Below are positions 27,050 through 36,172 of a DNA stretch of 64,000 nucleotides, piece by piece. The translations under genes were made by a program, and so were the position numbers. Every line of letters starts with the position of its first letter. The stretch's first letter is position 1. Under the pieces are notes generated by a model. That model was not told the DNA's origin. It was given only the letters and a program-made list of their open reading frames with translations, and made no database searches. The stretch is from Peptoniphilus raoultii (GTDB lineage: Bacteria > Bacillota > Clostridia > Tissierellales > Peptoniphilaceae), in the NCBI RefSeq assembly GCF_900099555.1, contig NZ_FMWM01000002.1, positions 1,547,629 to 1,611,628 on the forward strand, given 5' to 3'.

Positions 27050-27072
27050 AAATAGGAGGCAAAATAGCCTCC
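27050..27072 (-). terminator. Terminator after metQ
   Basis: Minus strand GGAGGC-TATTTT-GCCTCC followed by TATTTTTATGG; stem 27067-27072 with 27055-27060, 14 bp after the metQ stop. Confidence 0.85.
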
Positions 27073-27085
27073 ATTGTAAAATAAA

Positions 27086-27982
27086 TTATTTACTTTCTGA
27101 AGTTGCAATAATTGCACCTTGGTATTTTTCTTCAATGAATTTTTTAGCATCTTCTGATTGAAGAATTTCAATAAATTTTTGGAATTTTTCTTTATTTAAG
27201 TCTTCAGTTCTAATTGCAACTAAATTTGCATAAGGTGAATCCTTTGATTCTGTAAATAAAGAATCATTTACAGGATTAAGTCCTGCTGAAAGAGCATAGT
27301 TAGAATTAATAATTCCAGCTCCTGCATCCTTATATAATTGAGAAACACTTGCTGCTTCAACTGCTGTAAATTTAAAGTTATGTGGATTTTCAACAATATC
27401 TTTTTCAGTAGTCTTTAAATTTGTCTTGTCTGCAAGTTTAATTAGGCCTGCATCTTCAAGTAAAATTAAAGCTCTTGCACCATTTGTTGGGTCATTTGGA
27501 ATAATAATGTCTGCTCCGTCTTCAATTTCATCTACAGATTTATACTTATCTGAATAAAGTCCAAGTGGTTCTAGGTGAACAAATCCTAAATTTGAAAGAT
27601 TATCAATTTTTCTGTCAGCTGTAAATTCTTCAAGATAAGGTAAGTGTTGGAAATAGTTGGCATTAATATCTCCTGCACTAAGTTGAAGATTTGGTTGAAC
27701 ATAGTCATCGAAAACTACTGTTTTAACTTCAAGACCTACCTCAGTAAATTTGTCTTGAAGGGCGTCAATAATTTCCTTGTGAGGTGTGGGGCTAACTCCG
27801 ATTACAATTTCATTGTCATCTGCAATTTGAACTAAATCAGTTGTCGTTGCATTAGCTGGTTTTTCTTCAGAAGCTGCACTTGCATTTGCTCCAGCATTTT
27901 CTTTTGCTTCCTTAGATCCGCATCCTGTCAATGATAGGATAAGCGCTAGTGATAACAGTCCTAAAATTCTTAATTTTTTCAT
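27086..27982 (-). CDS. metQ: Methionine ABC transporter substrate-binding lipoprotein MetQ
   Basis: 298 residues. Lipoprotein signal peptide MKKLRILGLLSLALILSLTG with lipobox LTGC (Cys21), then an Ala/Glu/Asn-rich linker. The NlpA-family domain shows EIVIGVSPTPHKEIIDALQ, NANYFQHLPYLEEF and LVAIRTEDLN. Downstream of metI by 99 bp, which is long for the operon but without an obvious terminator. Confidence 0.93.
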   Translation of the reverse strand: MKKLRILGLLSLALILSLTGCGSKEAKENAGANASAASEEKPANATTTDLVQIADDNEIVIGVSPTPHKEIIDALQDKFTEVGLEVKTVVFDDYVQPNLQLSAGDINANYFQHLPYLEEFTADRKIDNLSNLGFVHLEPLGLYSDKYKSVDEIEDGADIIIPNDPTNGARALILLEDAGLIKLADKTNLKTTEKDIVENPHNFKFTAVEAASVSQLYKDAGAGIINSNYALSAGLNPVNDSLFTESKDSPYANLVAIRTEDLNKEKFQKFIEILQSEDAKKFIEEKYQGAIIATSESK

Positions 27983-28081
27983 TTTTCTTCCTCCTAAATA
28001 TTATTAAGCCTAAGGCTTTTAAGAACCCATAAAGATAAAATATCTAAAAATTTTGAGTTCTCTATTTTAATTTTTTCAAAA

Positions 28082-28735
28082 TTAAAGTCTTTTGTCAATT
28101 TTCTTTTCAATTCTATTTCCAAGAACTTGAATAATTTGTACTAATAAAATAATTATGATAACTGTGGCCCATAAAATGTCATTTTCTCTCATTTGATAAC
28201 CATATCTTATGGCAATATCTCCAAGGCCGCCGCCTCCAATAGCCCCTGCCATTGCAGAATAGCCTACAACATTTATAAGAGTCATTGTAATTCCATTTAC
28301 AATCATGGGCATGGCTTCAGGGATTAAAACTCTCCAAATAATTTCAAAATTACTTGAGCCCATTGACTTTGCAGCTTCAATTATGCCCTTGTCAATTTGG
28401 TTTAAATAACCTTCCATAAGTCTTGCAACAAAAGGTGCTGCAGAAATGGAAAGGGGGATAATCATTGCCGCAGTTCCATAGGCCTTGCCAACGAGAATTC
28501 TTGATAGTGGAAAAACTACTACTACTAAAATAATAAAGGGAAAGGATCTTAAAACATTTATGATCTTGTCTAAAACCCCATATAAATTTTTATTTTCATA
28601 AAGCCCGTCTTCTCTTGTAATTGTTAAAATAATTCCAAGGGGAAGCCCAATTATTAAAGAAATTAAAGTTGATGCAAAAACCATTATTAGGGTTTGAGGG
28701 ATTGCCGGCCCAATTATAGAAATTAATCTCTCCAT
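28082..28735 (-). CDS. metI: Methionine ABC transporter permease MetI
   Basis: 217 residues with five or so membrane segments. The ABC permease EAA loop is EAAKSMGSSNFEIIWRVLIPEA (in part EAAKSMGSSNFEIIW near 136-150), where MetN docks. N-terminus PQTLIMVFASTLISLIIGLPLG is the first span. The stop/start arrangement with metN shares one base (28735). Confidence 0.93.
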   Translation of the reverse strand: MERLISIIGPAIPQTLIMVFASTLISLIIGLPLGIILTITREDGLYENKNLYGVLDKIINVLRSFPFIILVVVVFPLSRILVGKAYGTAAMIIPLSISAAPFVARLMEGYLNQIDKGIIEAAKSMGSSNFEIIWRVLIPEAMPMIVNGITMTLINVVGYSAMAGAIGGGGLGDIAIRYGYQMRENDILWATVIIIILLVQIIQVLGNRIEKKIDKRL

Positions 28736-29739
28736 TAGACCACCTCCACATTAACTTTATTTTCCAAAAGAAAATCAAGGGCCTTTTTTCTTTCCCCTTC
28801 ATCTCCCTGAATTTCTACAATTAAATATCCTACACTTGAAGCATTTAATTTATTTATATTTCCTGAAAGAATATTTAAGTCAATATCAAATTTTTTAACG
28901 CACCTAGAAAGGATTGGCCTTTTGTAAGTGTCATCACCATAGGAAAGTCTAAAGACATCTCCCTTAAAATCATCTGCATTAATTATTTCGTCTTCTGTTT
29001 CATCTTTCAGATTCTTTATAAATGATTTAGTAACCTGAGTTTTTGGATTTCTAAATAATTCCCTTGTAGTATTTTCTTCAATAATTCTTCCCTTTTCCAT
29101 AACTGCAATCCTATCGCAAATATCTTTAGCCACTTCCATTTGATGAGTAATCATAATAATTGTTGTGTTATATTCCTTAACAATTTTTTTGAGAAGGCTT
29201 AAAATAGATCCTGTATTTGCAGGGTCAAGGGCTGAAGTTCCTTCATCTGATAAAAGAATTTTTGGATTTGTTGCAATTGCCCTTGCAATGGCAACCCTTT
29301 GTTTTTGACCTCCAGAGAGTTCAGCAGGATAAGAATTTCTCTTTTCCACAAGATCAATAAACTTTAAAAGTTCTTCAACTCTTTCTTTAATCTTGTCCTT
29401 GGGGATTTTTGAAATTTCTAACGGATAGGCAATATTTTCATATACAGTCTTTTGCATAAATAAATTAAAAGACTGAAAAATCATGCCAATTTCCTTTCTT
29501 TCTTTTCTTAAATCCTCTTCCGAAAGGTCATTAATTGAAACTCCGTCAATAATAACTTCCCCTCCGTCAGCTTTTTCTAGGCGATTTATACACCTAACAA
29601 GAGTTGATTTGCCAGCTCCTGAAAGGCCAATGACACCAAAAATTTCTCCATTTTCTACATTGAAGGACACATCATCAAGTGCTTTAAAATCTTTTCCGTC
29701 TAATTTAAAGACTTTGAATAAATTTTTTACCTCTATCAT
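28735..29739 (-). CDS. metN: Methionine ABC transporter ATP-binding protein MetN
   Basis: 334 residues from ATG 29739 (behind GGAGGAAAA); an upstream in-frame start lies in the T-box terminator and is rejected. Walker A GLSGAGKST (38-46), Q-loop MIFQSFNLF, signature LSGGQKQRVAIARA, Walker B LLSDEGTSALDP (Gly where most homologues have Ala). The C-terminal NIL domain (about 250-334) is the methionine-sensing domain that trans-inhibits the transporter. Confidence 0.94.
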   Translation of the reverse strand: MIEVKNLFKVFKLDGKDFKALDDVSFNVENGEIFGVIGLSGAGKSTLVRCINRLEKADGGEVIIDGVSINDLSEEDLRKERKEIGMIFQSFNLFMQKTVYENIAYPLEISKIPKDKIKERVEELLKFIDLVEKRNSYPAELSGGQKQRVAIARAIATNPKILLSDEGTSALDPANTGSILSLLKKIVKEYNTTIIMITHQMEVAKDICDRIAVMEKGRIIEENTTRELFRNPKTQVTKSFIKNLKDETEDEIINADDFKGDVFRLSYGDDTYKRPILSRCVKKFDIDLNILSGNINKLNASSVGYLIVEIQGDEGERKKALDFLLENKVNVEVV

Positions 29740-29755
29740 TTTTCCTCCATGACAT

Positions 29756-30010
29756 AAAAAAGAGCTCCCATCCACAAAGGACGAAAGCTCGTGTTACCAC
29801 CTTTATTTATTGCATACTCACGCATACAAACTCATTAAGTACAAACATACTCTACTTCTGTAACGGGAAGGCCCGTAAGACTCTAATATCGAATCTTCCT
29901 TTAAAGAGGCCATATTCACTAAGCCTTATTCATCTTCTTTCACCATACGAAGCTCTCTTTAATCCTAAGAATCTTAGTTACTCTTCTCTTTATTAAGTTT
30001 AAAAAACTTT
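29756..30010 (-). ncRNA. Methionine T-box leader of metN-metI-metQ
   Basis: The minus RNA has the T-box sequence AAGGUGGUAAC (29793-29803) followed by the terminator/antiterminator GAGCUUUCGUCC / GGAUGGGAGCUC (29762-29790) and six U. Stem I contains GUGAAUAUGGCC, with AUG (29911-29913) as the specifier codon. Uncharged tRNA-Met should therefore allow read-through into the methionine transporter. Confidence 0.92.
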
Positions 30011-30016
30011 ATAGAT

Positions 30017-30045
30017 ATATTACACTTTAAAAAAATACTTGTCAA
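30017..30045 (-). promoter_or_regulatory. Promoter of the met T-box transcript
   Basis: TTGACA (30040-30045) and TAATAT (30017-30022), 17-bp spacing; the -35 overlaps the stop codon of the upstream gene. Confidence 0.8.
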
Positions 30046-31697
30046 GCTTTTTTTAATTTTTCTCTAGCTTTTCTCTTAAATATAAGATCAGAATATCCAT
30101 AAATATATATTAAATTTATAAACAAGAAAAATATATTGTATGCTGTCATTTCATAATTATAAGAATTATCAGGATAAATTTTAAGAGGAATTATAAAATA
30201 ATCATGACTTTTAAATAAATTTCTTATTTTATCTAAACCGTTATTTTTATAGCCTTCATAGGCAAAATTTAAAGATAGGTTAAAGAGATCTATTTCTCCT
30301 TTATATAACTTATAAAAATCTTTAAAATTTAAAATAAGAAACTCTTTATTATCTAAAAGTACGGGTCTATTATTAATAGATATATTTTTTAAATCTTTTA
30401 TAAGAATATTTTTATTCGGCTCTATTAAATGACCATCTGAATACCTCTTAATTGTTTTTCCTAACTTAAAAATACCATGTTTGTAATAAAAAGAATCTTC
30501 AAATTTATTAGTTACAAGAATGGGTAATAGTTTATCTTCTCCATTTATAAACTTTATTTCCTTACTTGCTCCATATAGAAAATATCCACCATTATTTATT
30601 ATATATTTTAAATCTTTCTCGTCCCTTTGACTTAAAATTCCATTGCTATAATTGTCATAAAAACTTCGGAAATTTAATACTTTTTCATTGTTTTTGTAAA
30701 AAGCCTTATTCATGTATTTATAAGTTTTTAAATTATATAAAACTTGTGGGCTAAATAAATTAAGTAATAATATATGAGTTATTAAAAAAACAACAATCAG
30801 CTTCAAGATTCTCTCTTTTTTAGCAATTTTACTCTTGAACTTTATAAAATTTTTACAAAAAAAGATATCTATACAATAGGTAAATATAGTTAATATTAAA
30901 ACTCTATATATATTAAAGCTAGATTTTAAGTTGCCAACACTAATTATTAGTAAACAAATAGCTAGTAGCAAAAATGATAACTTAAGGATAATATAGTTTT
31001 TTTTATAAATCTCTTTATCTAAGCTAATATAGTATGGCAGTGATACTATAAATAAAAAACAAAGCATAGTTAAAAAATATTTAATAAATATAAGATAAAA
31101 GTTAATATTAGTAAAATCCCAACCCTCGTATTCTTTTTCCTCTATATCATAATATTTATTAATATTTTCCGAGAAATTAATAACTTGTTTTTCGGTAAAT
31201 ATCCTATTAGGTATAATTTTTCTTACACTACTTTTTTCTAAAAATATATTATTAAGAAAAAAATCTTCTGTGTCACAAGCTATTAATTTTAAATTACTTT
31301 CTATATTATATAGGTCTTCAAGGTAATTTTCATAGGAAAACCTTTTTATCTTCCCATTATAGTATACATATTGGTCAAAATCTAAGTCATATCTTTTTAA
31401 ATAATACTTGTCAGCGTCATAAATTCCTAAAGCCATAGCATTAGGATACTCATATACTAATAATTTATTCCCATTTTTATTTATTAAGAACTCATCAATT
31501 TTTTGTCTTATAGCTTCTTTTTCTATGTTATCATAGAAATTCTTTGGATAAAAACTGTATTCATAAGCTTTATTTTCAAAATTAAATGGTGCACACACTT
31601 CTCTTTGAATTCTGCCATATGCTAATAAAATTAAATATATCAAAATAAATATGTGTACACACATCAATAGAATATTTTTTGTTTTTGCTGTTTTCAT
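30042..31697 (-). CDS. Multi-span membrane protein, possibly bacteriocin-associated immunity type
   Basis: 551 residues. One membrane segment at about 8-28, then an extracytoplasmic domain of about 170 residues, a cluster of four segments (about 200-222, 236-256, 264-284, 297-317), a second outside domain of about 200 residues, and a last segment near 520-540 with a basic tail. This layout resembles the DUF1430-type proteins found beside lactococcin 972-like bacteriocins. Family assignment rests on topology and context only. It lies 4 bp behind a small secreted protein gene. No ABC ATPase follows. Confidence 0.6.
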   Translation of the reverse strand: MKTAKTKNILLMCVHIFILIYLILLAYGRIQREVCAPFNFENKAYEYSFYPKNFYDNIEKEAIRQKIDEFLINKNGNKLLVYEYPNAMALGIYDADKYYLKRYDLDFDQYVYYNGKIKRFSYENYLEDLYNIESNLKLIACDTEDFFLNNIFLEKSSVRKIIPNRIFTEKQVINFSENINKYYDIEEKEYEGWDFTNINFYLIFIKYFLTMLCFLFIVSLPYYISLDKEIYKKNYIILKLSFLLLAICLLIISVGNLKSSFNIYRVLILTIFTYCIDIFFCKNFIKFKSKIAKKERILKLIVVFLITHILLLNLFSPQVLYNLKTYKYMNKAFYKNNEKVLNFRSFYDNYSNGILSQRDEKDLKYIINNGGYFLYGASKEIKFINGEDKLLPILVTNKFEDSFYYKHGIFKLGKTIKRYSDGHLIEPNKNILIKDLKNISINNRPVLLDNKEFLILNFKDFYKLYKGEIDLFNLSLNFAYEGYKNNGLDKIRNLFKSHDYFIIPLKIYPDNSYNYEMTAYNIFFLFINLIYIYGYSDLIFKRKAREKLKKA

Positions 31698-31701
31698 TTA
31701 A

Positions 31702-32184
31702 CTATTTGTGAGTATATTCTCCACTTGTATGATTACCATCAACAGTGATTTTTACATCAGGATTAAAATATTCAGTTTTTATCTGTGGTTCTTCAGAATT
31801 GTTAAGTTTTTTAAATTTCGGATAGGATTCTGTATAAAAATCAAAATTAAAAGTGGTCTTTGGGCAATCCCAACATATAGTGTCTCTAAACCTTAGTACA
31901 GCAGTAACAAATCCTTCAGCTCTTAATGAGCCCGTATATTCAGTTTTTGTTCTCCCATCTGCATTAGATTTATATCTTATCCAGCCACTATGTGCATATC
32001 TTCCACTATATGAACCCACCATTTCATCAGCAGGATACAAATACATAGAACCCTCATAAATTAAATCCCCTAACTCAGAACTTCTAACTATATTTCTTCC
32101 ATTTGACCAAATTGTTTTAGCAAAAACACTTGATAGCGAAGTCATAATTACAAACAGTAAAATAAACGTTATCTTCTTTTTCAT
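31702..32184 (-). CDS. Small secreted protein (possible lactococcin 972-like)
   Basis: 160 residues with a clean signal peptide (MKKKITFILLFVIMTSLSSV, cleavage after FAKT or VFA). The mature part is aromatic- and Gly/Ser-rich: SYSGRYAHSGWIRYKS, then TEYTGSLRAEGFVTAVLRF, a CWDC pair, and FNFDFYTESYP. The order of Tyr/His/Trp-rich and Gly-Ala segments recalls lactococcin 972 proteins, but it is longer. Start ATG behind GAGGTGAAGG. Followed directly by the multi-span membrane protein. Secretion is well supported; the bacteriocin label is a hypothesis. Confidence 0.65.
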   Translation of the reverse strand: MKKKITFILLFVIMTSLSSVFAKTIWSNGRNIVRSSELGDLIYEGSMYLYPADEMVGSYSGRYAHSGWIRYKSNADGRTKTEYTGSLRAEGFVTAVLRFRDTICWDCPKTTFNFDFYTESYPKFKKLNNSEEPQIKTEYFNPDVKITVDGNHTSGEYTHK

Positions 32185-32250
32185 AATCCTTCACCTCATT
32201 TTAAATTAATACATAAACTAAGATATACTCTTAGTATTGTATCTTATTTA

Positions 32251-32279
32251 AGTATAAGATATATATATATATATTTCAA
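32251..32279 (-). promoter_or_regulatory. Promoter whose 17-bp spacer is a (TA)8 repeat
   Basis: TTGAAA (32274-32279) and TATACT (32251-32256) are separated by 17 bp made almost wholly of an AT dinucleotide repeat (32259-32274). It faces the secreted-protein gene at 32184, about 60 bp away. Change of repeat number would change the spacer length. Confidence 0.7.
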
Positions 32280-32387
32280 CTATTTTTTTCGGTACTTAGT
32301 TAAATTGTTTTAGGTTTTTCTTAGAATTGGAATTTAAATAAATTTACTCTCAATATGAACTATACGCTAGAAACGTTATAATTATTA

Positions 32388-33254
32388 TTATAAATCGAAA
32401 ACTTTTATAATATCAAATAAATTATCCTTCATTTTTAAAGAATAAGAATTTCCATCTTCCTCATTTACAAATTCTGCATAATAAAAGCCATCATCATTTT
32501 TTCTGCTGTCATATACATATAAATAACTTTCGCCTTTTTGCCCATAAAATTTTATTGCATAGGATCCAATATCTGGAGCAAGGGCATAAATTTCGCTTTC
32601 ATCTAAAAGCTCGCTTCCCTCCAAAGAATTTACTATTTCTTTTAGTTCATCTTCAGAAAATTCAAGGGGATAAAATTTCAAATTTCCATCTGCCTTAAAA
32701 ATATCAAGGTCCTTAAATTTAAAAGTCTTTCCATCTACAAAAATAATTTCTGATGAATTTGGATATGCTCCCTTGTCTACAATTTCAAAACTTAGCTTTT
32801 CTATATAATAATTTATGCCAAGATTTGTTAAAACCGGGAAATAATCACCATCAGGAAGGCCTTTTATGGTTTTTGAATCAATATAAAATTCTCCTTGGGG
32901 ACTTTTTTCTTCATCAAAACTTTCCTTATCAGAAAAATTTATTAAAAAATCTTTTTCCCAATAATTTTCATATTCTCCTCTTTTTATGAGAGGATAACCA
33001 TAAATTTTAAAAATTATTTCCTTGTTCCCTTCAAAGGAAAATTTTTCTCCCATGTCTGTTAGTAAAATTGATTGACCTTTACTTATAACAAGGTCTTTGT
33101 AAAAATATTCTCTTCCATTTTCTTCCATATAAATTTTTTTATTTATATTGTAGGCTTCTGGCACTGATTTACTTTTAAAAACTCCCGTCTTTAAAAATAA
33201 GATGCAGAAAATCAGAAGCAAAAGTCCAAAAAATAATAATAATTTCTTTTTCAT
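32388..33254 (-). CDS. Unknown membrane-anchored protein, 288 residues
   Basis: N-terminal hydrophobic anchor (MKKKLLLFFGLLLLIFCILF, 1-20) followed by about 260 residues predicted outside, rich in Tyr, Phe, Asp and Glu. No family recognised. The region 40-150 looks like an extracellular beta-rich domain; the C-terminal part (FYGQKGESYLYVYDSRKNDD) resembles small DUF-type sensing domains but nothing firm. It lies after the thrS terminator with AAGGATATTTT before its ATG. Confidence 0.7.
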   Translation of the reverse strand: MKKKLLLFFGLLLLIFCILFLKTGVFKSKSVPEAYNINKKIYMEENGREYFYKDLVISKGQSILLTDMGEKFSFEGNKEIIFKIYGYPLIKRGEYENYWEKDFLINFSDKESFDEEKSPQGEFYIDSKTIKGLPDGDYFPVLTNLGINYYIEKLSFEIVDKGAYPNSSEIIFVDGKTFKFKDLDIFKADGNLKFYPLEFSEDELKEIVNSLEGSELLDESEIYALAPDIGSYAIKFYGQKGESYLYVYDSRKNDDGFYYAEFVNEEDGNSYSLKMKDNLFDIIKVFDL

Positions 33255-33265
33255 AAAATATCCTT

Positions 33266-33305
33266 ATAAAAAGTGGGACTAGCCAAATTAAAGGCAGCCC
33301 CACTT
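33266..33305 (-). terminator. Terminator after thrS
   Basis: Minus strand AAGTGGG (33299-33305) pairs with CCCACTT (33271-33277), extended inwards by GCTGCC/GGCTAG-type pairs, followed by TTTATAAGG. Confidence 0.8.
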
Positions 33306-33310
33306 GATTT

Positions 33311-35221
33311 TTATAAAACTATTGCCTTAGTAATGACTTCTTCTTTAAGGTCTTCGATAAATCTATCAACATCAACATCTTTAACTTCGTCACCATTTCT
33401 CTTTCTAACTGAAAGTTTATGACTTTCCACTTCTTTTTCACCAATTACAAGCATATAATTTATTTTCTTTAGCTGTGCTTCACGAATCTTGTAGCCAACT
33501 TTTTCTGCTCTTGCGTCAAGTTTTACTCTTAAACCAAAAGATTTAAATTTGCCTTCAAGTTCTTTTGCATAGTCCGTGAATTTTTCTGAAACTGGAATAA
33601 TTGCAACTTGAACTGGACTTAACCATAGAGGGAATTTGCCTGCAAAGTGTTCAATTAAAATTCCCATAAATCTTTCAACTGAACCCATTAAAGCCCTGTG
33701 GACCATAACAGGTCTTTTTCTGCTTCCGTCTTCAGCAACATAAGTTAAGTCAAAATTTTCTGGAAGTTGGAAATCGAGCTGAATTGTTCCGCATTGCCAA
33801 GTTCTGCCAATGGCATCTTCTAAATGGTAGTCAATTTTTGGACCATAAAAAGCTCCGTCACCTTCATTTATTGTGTAAGGCATATTTCTATCTTCCAAGG
33901 CTTCTTTTAAAGATTTTTCCGCCAAGTTCCAAGATTCTAAATCGCCCATATAATCTTCAGGCCTTGTTGAAAGTTCAACTGTGTATTTAAAACCAAAAGT
34001 AGAATATAGAAGGTCTGCCAAGTCTATAATGTCAAAAACTTCTGACTTAATTTGTGATGGTAAGCAGTAAATATGTGCATCATCTTGAGTAAATGATCTC
34101 ACTCTGAAAAGTCCGTGAAGTGCACCTGAAAGTTCATGCCTATGGACAAGACCAAATTCTGCAAATCTCATTGGGAAATCCCTATATGAATGAGAATTTG
34201 TATTATAGATAATAGTTGAGCCGGGGCAATTCATCGGTTTTACTGCGTAGCCTTCTTCATCAATTTCTGTGAAATACATATTTTCTTTGTAGTGGTCCCA
34301 ATGACCACTTCTATGCCACAAATCTTCATTTAAAATCATTGGAGTTAAAATTTCGCCATAATTTCTGTCAAGTAAAACTCCTCTCCACCATGAAAGTAAA
34401 TTATTTCTTAAAATCATACCATTTGGATGGAAAAATGGAAATCCCGGGCCTTCTTCATGCATTGAAAAGATGTCAAGTTCTCTTCCTAATTTTCTATGAT
34501 CTCTCTTTTCAGCCTCTTCACGTTTTTCAATATATTCATCTAATTGTTTTTTCTTTTCAAAGGCAATACCATAAATTCTTTGAAGCATTTTATTGTTGGA
34601 ATCTCCCCTCCAATAAGCTCCAGCCGTTGAAAGAAGTTTTACTGCCTTAATTCTCTTTGTAGATTCAATATGAGGTCCCTTACAAAGGTCTGTAAAATCT
34701 CCCATTTGATATAAAGTCAAGGCTTCATCTTCTGGCAAATCTTCAATTAATTCAACCTTATAATCTTGACCCTTGTCCTTAAAATATTTAAGAGCCTGAT
34801 CTCTTGTGATATCAACTCTTACAATTTTTAAATCTTTTCTTGCAAGTTCAATCATCCTATCTTCAATGGCCTTAAAATCTTCTTCCACAAATCTATGATT
34901 AAGTTCCATGTCATAATAAAATCCATTATCTATGGCAGGTCCTATGGCAAATTTTGTGTCAGGATAAAGATCTTGAATGGCATGAGCCATTAAATGACTT
35001 GCAGTATGCCACAAGATTTTTTTGCCATCAAGGTCATCAAATTTCAAAACCTTAAAATCACAATCTTCTTCAATTTTTTCAGTATTACCCATTATTTTGT
35101 CATTGACCTTAGCCCCAAGGCTGTCCCTATATAGACCTTCTGAAATTGACCTTGTAACTTCGCCAACACTTACGCCCTTTTCAAATTCTTTTTCATCCCC
35201 ATTCGGGAATCTTATAACCAT
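33311..35221 (-). CDS. thrS: Threonine-tRNA ligase
   Basis: Class II aminoacyl-tRNA synthetase, 636 residues from ATG 35221 (behind AGGAGGAAAGAGGAA). Domains: TGS (about 1-61), editing domain with the HTASHLMAHAIQ zinc-type motif (about 72-83), catalytic core with MNCPGSTIIY (about 330) and RFAEFGLVHRHELSGALHGL, motif 3 in HRALMGSVERFMGILIEH, and C-terminal anticodon domain beginning WLSPVQVAIIPV. Controlled by the T-box upstream. Confidence 0.97.
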   Translation of the reverse strand: MVIRFPNGDEKEFEKGVSVGEVTRSISEGLYRDSLGAKVNDKIMGNTEKIEEDCDFKVLKFDDLDGKKILWHTASHLMAHAIQDLYPDTKFAIGPAIDNGFYYDMELNHRFVEEDFKAIEDRMIELARKDLKIVRVDITRDQALKYFKDKGQDYKVELIEDLPEDEALTLYQMGDFTDLCKGPHIESTKRIKAVKLLSTAGAYWRGDSNNKMLQRIYGIAFEKKKQLDEYIEKREEAEKRDHRKLGRELDIFSMHEEGPGFPFFHPNGMILRNNLLSWWRGVLLDRNYGEILTPMILNEDLWHRSGHWDHYKENMYFTEIDEEGYAVKPMNCPGSTIIYNTNSHSYRDFPMRFAEFGLVHRHELSGALHGLFRVRSFTQDDAHIYCLPSQIKSEVFDIIDLADLLYSTFGFKYTVELSTRPEDYMGDLESWNLAEKSLKEALEDRNMPYTINEGDGAFYGPKIDYHLEDAIGRTWQCGTIQLDFQLPENFDLTYVAEDGSRKRPVMVHRALMGSVERFMGILIEHFAGKFPLWLSPVQVAIIPVSEKFTDYAKELEGKFKSFGLRVKLDARAEKVGYKIREAQLKKINYMLVIGEKEVESHKLSVRKRNGDEVKDVDVDRFIEDLKEEVITKAIVL

Positions 35222-35243
35222 TTCCTCTTTCCTCCTTAAAATT

Positions 35244-35432
35244 AAAAAAGACCTATCATCCAAAGGACGATAGGCCGTGGTTCCACCTTAATTAAACTTA
35301 AAAGATTTAACGCATCTAACGCTGCAGTTTGCTGCAGAACTCCAAGTTAGTTTTCAAATATGATCTATTAAGCCTTTCACCAGCCGGCTCTCTCTAAAAA
35401 CTTCTCATATCCTACTTTTCTTTTCACCGTTA
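35244..35432 (-). ncRNA. Threonine T-box leader of thrS
   Basis: Minus RNA contains T-box AAGGUGGAACCACGG, then terminator arms GCCUAUCGUCC / GGAUGAUAGGU (35250-35275) and six U. In Stem I the specifier is ACU (35349-35351) within UUUGAAAACUAACUU. Uncharged tRNA-Thr should favour thrS expression. Confidence 0.93.
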
Positions 35433-35437
35433 AAAAA

Positions 35438-35466
35438 ATTTTACCATAAAAAAATATTTATTTCAA
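35438..35466 (-). promoter_or_regulatory. Promoter of the thrS T-box transcript
   Basis: TTGAAA (35461-35466) and TAAAAT (35438-35443), 17-bp spacing. Confidence 0.8.
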
Positions 35467-35482
35467 GATTAGATAAATTCTT

Positions 35483-36172
35483 TCAAATTAATAAAATTGA
35501 CCCAAAATCTTCTAAAAAATTTTGACCTAATTCTAAAATTTTCAGCTTCTCCTTTTGGCACTCATTTTCTATTAAATATCCTGATGAATGTTTGCCAAGG
35601 TTTCCCGTTAAAATTAAGTTGTTGTCAATAAAACCGCTTGCCCCGCCAATAAAACCATAGGGATAGTCTTTTAAAATTATTTCCTTGTGATTAATCTTTA
35701 TTACATTAATCTTATCCTTTAAGGCCTTATAAATTCCCATATCGCTTGTTGCTATAAATTTATTAGTAACAAGACTTGAGCATTTACTATAACCCTGCTT
35801 CACATTTATAAGCATAAAATTTCTCTGCCTATAAAAATTTAATAGATTTTTATCCAGCAGTTTTAAATTTCCAACAAGGTAATTTTCATAGAAAAAGGCA
35901 TTTAAGTAGACGTGATTTTCATAGGCATCACCCAGTGATTTTTCAGTCATATAAAGCTGTCTGCCCTTGAATTTATCCCTGTAATAGGAAAAATTATCCC
36001 TATCACAAATAATATCTCCATTAGGAAGACCATGAACTAAAATATCAGGGTGGGAATTTAAAGATGAATTTATATTTTTATTGGCCCTAGTCTTTACAAT
36101 CTCATAGGGGAAAACTTTTAGCTTTTCTACAAACTCTTGGGGCATTTTTTGGTCTACTAAAATATATTTCAT
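35483..36172 (-). CDS. Conserved protein resembling DUF6873 GME-fold family
   Basis: 229 residues, no signal or membrane segment. Recognisable segments: GYSKCSSLVTNKFIATSDMGIY (in part KCSSLVTNKFIATSDMGI near 129-146) and GGASGFIDNNLILTGNLGKH (about 174-193), repeated beta-alpha units with Asp/Gly turns such as those in guanidine-modifying-enzyme fold proteins. The catalytic function is unknown. Its ATG overlaps the methyltransferase stop (ATGA type, 4 bases). Confidence 0.65.
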   Translation of the reverse strand: MKYILVDQKMPQEFVEKLKVFPYEIVKTRANKNINSSLNSHPDILVHGLPNGDIICDRDNFSYYRDKFKGRQLYMTEKSLGDAYENHVYLNAFFYENYLVGNLKLLDKNLLNFYRQRNFMLINVKQGYSKCSSLVTNKFIATSDMGIYKALKDKINVIKINHKEIILKDYPYGFIGGASGFIDNNLILTGNLGKHSSGYLIENECQKEKLKILELGQNFLEDFGSILLI

